The position numbers and the translations under genes were made by a program. A stretch of DNA of 45,048 bases from Clostridiales bacterium. Its GTDB lineage: Bacteria > Bacillota > Clostridia > Christensenellales > Pumilibacteraceae. Positions within the stretch are counted from its first letter, which is position 1. Each line of letters begins with the position of its first letter. Below, one piece after another: positions 42,559-45,048 of this stretch. The stretch spans positions 1 to 45,048 of the forward strand of contig JAFLVB010000006.1 of assembly GCA_022508465.1 (NCBI GenBank), written 5' to 3'. The notes below the pieces were generated by a model. The model had not been told where the DNA came from. It did no database searches and was given only the letters and a program-made list of their open reading frames with translations.

Positions 42559-43815
42559 ATGGAATTAGGACTATATTACATAAATGGTCGTTGGTATGAT
42601 CCGGAAATCATGCAATATCTGAATGCGGACAGTCCTGAAAACATAATAGCTCTTGCAAATGTGCTTAATTCGCTTGACAGAAATGCAATAACAGTAGCTA
42701 ATATAATTAGCTTTGATATTAATAGCGATACTATATTTACTTCTGGAGAGTATTCTCCTGATCCATATGACGAAAATGCCGATAAAACTTGGTGGCAGTT
42801 ACATTGGAAGAAAGTTGTTCAGTGGGTTGCTTTTGCGATTGCTGTACTTGCAACAATAATAGTAACAATTATAAATCCTGCGGCAGGAGCATCAATGGCA
42901 TTATACTGCCTAAAGGCTTCGATAAGCGGAATTATTATAGGCGGCGTAGTGGGTGCAATAACAAGCATAGCACAAGGCAAAAACATATGGGAAGGAATTC
43001 TGACAGGGGCATGGTATGGATTTATGAACGCTTATACCACTGCTGCAGTAATGTATGGTATAAGTGCTGCTGCTAATGCCATGTCAAGTACTGTAAATAA
43101 AGCAAAACCATGTGATGGTGCATGCTTCATAGCGGGAACTTTGGTATTATGCAAAGATCAAGACGGTAATGAGTGTCATAAGCCTATAGAAGAAATTGAA
43201 GTAGGTGATTATGTATGGGCGTATAACGAAGAAACTGGTGAAAGCGATTGGAAGCCCGTTTTAAGACTGTTCCGTAATGAGACTAAAGAATGGTATCATG
43301 TTTTCGCAGCAGGAGAAGAAATTGTTTGCACACCAAATCATCCATTCTATGTAGTAGACAAAGGTTTTGTTGAAGCAAAAGATCTAAAAATATTTGATAT
43401 TCTATTGCAATCTGATGGAACACATGCTATAATAAAAGACATAGATGTTGAAAAGCTCGAAAAAGCAGAAACAACATATAACTTTGAGGTAGCAGATTTC
43501 CATACTTATTATGTAACTGAAAGTTCTATTTTAGTCCATAATAAATGTCCAGCTGGTTCACCGCTACCTAATGAGGGATTACCCAATTCGACTGCTTTGC
43601 GATATGATGTAGAAGGAAATTTATATACAGCAAAAACCTATGGAGCAGATGGAAGAGTCGTTGCAAGGATAGATTTTCAAGGTAAACCTCATTATGCTGT
43701 GGATGTTGGGAAATCTATTATTCCTCACGTTCACCCAATTGTTTATGATTTAGAAATATATTATAGAGAATTAAATGCAGTTTCATTGCAATATTATATA
43801 GGGAGTTTATTATGA
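42559..43815 (+). CDS. 5'-truncated Rhs tip with Hint domain and C-terminal toxin candidate
   Basis: The frame opens with GLYYINGRWYDPEIMQYLNADSPENI, the closing motif of an Rhs/YD-repeat core, but no YD repeats precede it. A hydrophobic linker (about 88-140) follows. A Hint (intein-like) pretoxin domain then starts at Cys189 with CFIAGTLV and contains PIEEIEVGDYVWAYNEETGE, CTPNHPFYV, YNFEVADFHTYYV and the terminal HN (327-328). The last 90 residues, with GADGRVVARIDFQG and HVHP, are the candidate toxin. ATG 42559 has no ribosome binding site or promoter and abuts the clpX terminator. It is probably a displaced, silent orphan tip. Its stop overlaps the next gene by 4 nt. Confidence 0.8.
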   Translation: MELGLYYINGRWYDPEIMQYLNADSPENIIALANVLNSLDRNAITVANIISFDINSDTIFTSGEYSPDPYDENADKTWWQLHWKKVVQWVAFAIAVLATIIVTIINPAAGASMALYCLKASISGIIIGGVVGAITSIAQGKNIWEGILTGAWYGFMNAYTTAAVMYGISAAANAMSSTVNKAKPCDGACFIAGTLVLCKDQDGNECHKPIEEIEVGDYVWAYNEETGESDWKPVLRLFRNETKEWYHVFAAGEEIVCTPNHPFYVVDKGFVEAKDLKIFDILLQSDGTHAIIKDIDVEKLEKAETTYNFEVADFHTYYVTESSILVHNKCPAGSPLPNEGLPNSTALRYDVEGNLYTAKTYGADGRVVARIDFQGKPHYAVDVGKSIIPHVHPIVYDLEIYYRELNAVSLQYYIGSLL

Positions 43816-44297
43816 GTTTAATTTTAACAGTCAAAATAAATTTTAATGAAAAAGAATGCAATACATTTTTTGAACAAGAAATTTCTGATATTTGTTTTAA
43901 AATAATAGAGGATGCTTGCAAAAAAAAATTGGCTGTTGAAAGGATAATATTTAGAGAATCAGTTCCCTATGACTGGATCATAGAACACGAGCTTCAAAAA
44001 AATGAGATGTTATTAATAATAAGTAATAGCTATATTTTTCGAGAAGTAGAACCGATTCTTATGGATGAATTTTCTGTTTCAAAACCAAATCATTTAAAAC
44101 GATTAAGTATTTTTCAGGACTTCATACACAAAATTTATGATTTTCCAATTGTAGATCGAATTGAAGTTTCAATGTACGATGATGGAAATTATACTTTCGA
44201 AATTGTTAATTGCTCATTAATAAATTTTGCTAATGTTATGAGAAATAAGTTATATCAAAAGTTATCTTTTTCTTATAAATTTAATTTTCAAAAATAA
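43812..44297 (+). CDS. Candidate immunity protein for the adjacent toxin tip
   Basis: This 161-residue soluble protein has no recognised family, signal peptide or membrane segment. It is AT-rich like the tip gene. It begins inside the stop of the Rhs-tip ORF (ATGA) and ends 19 bases before the tail-fibre-like gene. In polymorphic-toxin systems the gene directly after the toxin normally encodes its immunity protein, and position alone supports that role here. The start has GGGAG upstream. Confidence 0.6.
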   Translation: MSLILTVKINFNEKECNTFFEQEISDICFKIIEDACKKKLAVERIIFRESVPYDWIIEHELQKNEMLLIISNSYIFREVEPILMDEFSVSKPNHLKRLSIFQDFIHKIYDFPIVDRIEVSMYDDGNYTFEIVNCSLINFANVMRNKLYQKLSFSYKFNFQK

Positions 44298-44316
44298 TTT
44301 TAAGGAGGTTCAAATA

Positions 44317-44607
44317 ATGCTTGAATTTAAAGATAGAGTTTCTAAAAATAACAAACAAAAACTTAAGATCTATAATAGCAGTGGAGTCTTGCAAGAGACT
44401 AAGTCGGTAGAAGTATTGCGCGATAGCACAATAGAAGATGTAACCGAAGAAGGCACACCATTAAATGCCGCAACATTCAATGCAATGATGGGCGAGGTTT
44501 ACGATACTGTTACACTAAAAACTAGTCCAGACAGTACAAGTAAACGTGTCTCGCTAAATCTCATTGCAGAGGAAGGCAATCTAAGACTTCAATTTACAGA
44601 TAGATAA
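44317..44607 (+). CDS. Small phage-tail-fibre-like protein, intact copy
   Basis: This 96-residue protein has LEFKDRVSKNNKQKLKIYNSSG at the start and EEGTPLNAATFNAMMGEVYD in the middle. The GTPLNAATFN block is a common feature of Firmicutes phage tail-fibre or baseplate proteins. It has no signal peptide or membrane segment. An AAGGAGG ribosome binding site precedes it at good spacing, which suggests it is translated. A broken copy lies at 210-380. It may be part of a tail-like particle or a degraded prophage. Confidence 0.6.
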   Translation: MLEFKDRVSKNNKQKLKIYNSSGVLQETKSVEVLRDSTIEDVTEEGTPLNAATFNAMMGEVYDTVTLKTSPDSTSKRVSLNLIAEEGNLRLQFTDR

Positions 44608-44656
44608 ATTATTTAGTCTAAAAGTTTTCTTACATAGTGCTTAACGCACTAAAAAG

Positions 44657-44688
44657 ACCGAAGTAGTATAAAACTATTTCGGTTTTTT
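44657..44688 (+). terminator. Terminator after the tail-fibre-like gene
   Basis: An 11-bp stem (ACCGAAGTAGT / ACTATTTCGGT, one G-U pair) has a 5-nt loop and is followed by six T. It lies in the 236-base gap between the intact tail-like gene and the partial gene at the right edge. Confidence 0.85.
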
Positions 44689-44783
44689 GTTATGCACTAA
44701 AAGTAATTTGAAAGCTCTCAATTCAATTAAAATTCTCGTTGTTCGTAACATGTTTTAATGAAAACCACTGCCAAAATCCGTCA

Positions 44784-44812
44784 TTGCATTTCACATGCCT
44801 CTTTGTTATTCT
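44784..44812 (+). promoter_or_regulatory. Possible promoter of the right-edge gene
   Basis: TTGCAT (44784-44789), 17 bp and TATTCT (44807-44812) lie 31 bases before the ATG at 44844. The -10 box is weak. Confidence 0.4.
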
Positions 44813-44843
44813 ATGTATATAAAATAAATAAAAAGGAGGAATT

Positions 44844-45048
44844 ATGGCACAATTTAATTTTAAAGATGTAAAAAACATTTACATTAATGGCAATAAGGTT
44901 GATTCTTTTGTTCTAAACGGAGCGAGAGTTTGGCCTGCACCATTGCCACCTGTAGTTGAAAGTTGTAGTTTAAGTAGGAATCTCGACAAATTTTATCTCA
45001 ATTACACAATATCCAATCCTAATGAATATAACGTTACACTATATTACA
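44844..45048 (+). CDS. Partial tail-like protein, runs off the window
   Basis: Translation from ATG 44844, after a very good AAAAGGAGG ribosome binding site, is open to the end of the window (68 codons). The N-terminus has IYINGNKVDSFVLNGARVW, a short NGxKV/LNGxxVW pattern common at the start of phage structural or tail-tip proteins. It continues into a strand-rich part that looks like the start of an Ig- or FN3-type domain. The remainder is outside the window. Confidence 0.6.
   Translation, partial: MAQFNFKDVKNIYINGNKVDSFVLNGARVWPAPLPPVVESCSLSRNLDKFYLNYTISNPNEYNVTLYY

Noticed and set aside
1-45048. CRISPR array, tRNA or rRNA genes
   Set aside because: I saw no regularly spaced repeat-spacer pattern, no cloverleaf-like segment and no rRNA-like stretch in any intergenic region.

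Overview
The window looks like a chromosomal segment from a low-to-mid GC Firmicute, most likely an uncultured gut-type member of the Clostridia. The evidence is gene order: yqfC-yqfD-phoH-pgpH-ybeY-era-yqzL-recO, dnaG-rpoD-trmK-nif3, rpmF-plsX-rnc-smc-ftsY and tig-clpP-clpX are classic Firmicutes neighbourhoods, and YqfC/YqfD point to a sporulating lineage. I cannot name the species.

Layout. (1) 1-450: left accessory edge, with the 3' end of an AT-rich ORF, then a decayed copy of a small phage-tail-fibre-like gene and a terminator. (2) 535-7792: a possible membrane-lipid module. It holds an OmpR/PhoP-type response regulator and kinase, an AttH/lipocalin-like protein, a rifampin-phosphotransferase-like dikinase and a GT2-PlsC fusion. 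(3) 8024-12175: Xaa-Pro aminopeptidase, then yggS-sepF-lspA-rluD. (4) 12276-18642: a small membrane protein, then the yqfC-to-recO operon, including a yqzL gene too short for the ORF track. (5) 18687-28501: ppdK, dgt, dnaG, rpoD, trmK, nif3, a zinc-ribbon coiled-coil protein and galU. (6) 28555-37441: rpmF, plsX, rnc, a queuosine-precursor transporter with a structured leader, an SDR, smc, ftsY and an AT-rich orphan membrane protein. (7) 37446-42555: rqcH on the minus strand, divergent from tig-clpP-clpX, forming a proteostasis cluster. (8) 42559-45048: right accessory edge, with a 5'-truncated Rhs tip (Hint domain plus C-terminal toxin candidate), a candidate immunity gene, an intact copy of the tail-fibre-like gene and a partial tail-like gene.

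How it works together. Regions 3-7 are core functions: cell division and lipoprotein processing, ribosome and RNA maturation, replication and transcription initiation, phospholipid synthesis, chromosome segregation and SRP targeting, and protein quality control. Most genes there are packed with 1-14 nt overlaps, suggesting translational coupling.

The less ordinary parts are the two accessory edges, which share a homologous small tail-like gene; the two-component/AttH/dikinase/GT-acyltransferase module, whose promoter carries Pho-box-like repeats; and the transporter leader, in which two CCTTG segments can pair with two CAAGG segments, one of them the apparent Shine-Dalgarno. All calls come from reading the sequence, without database searches.
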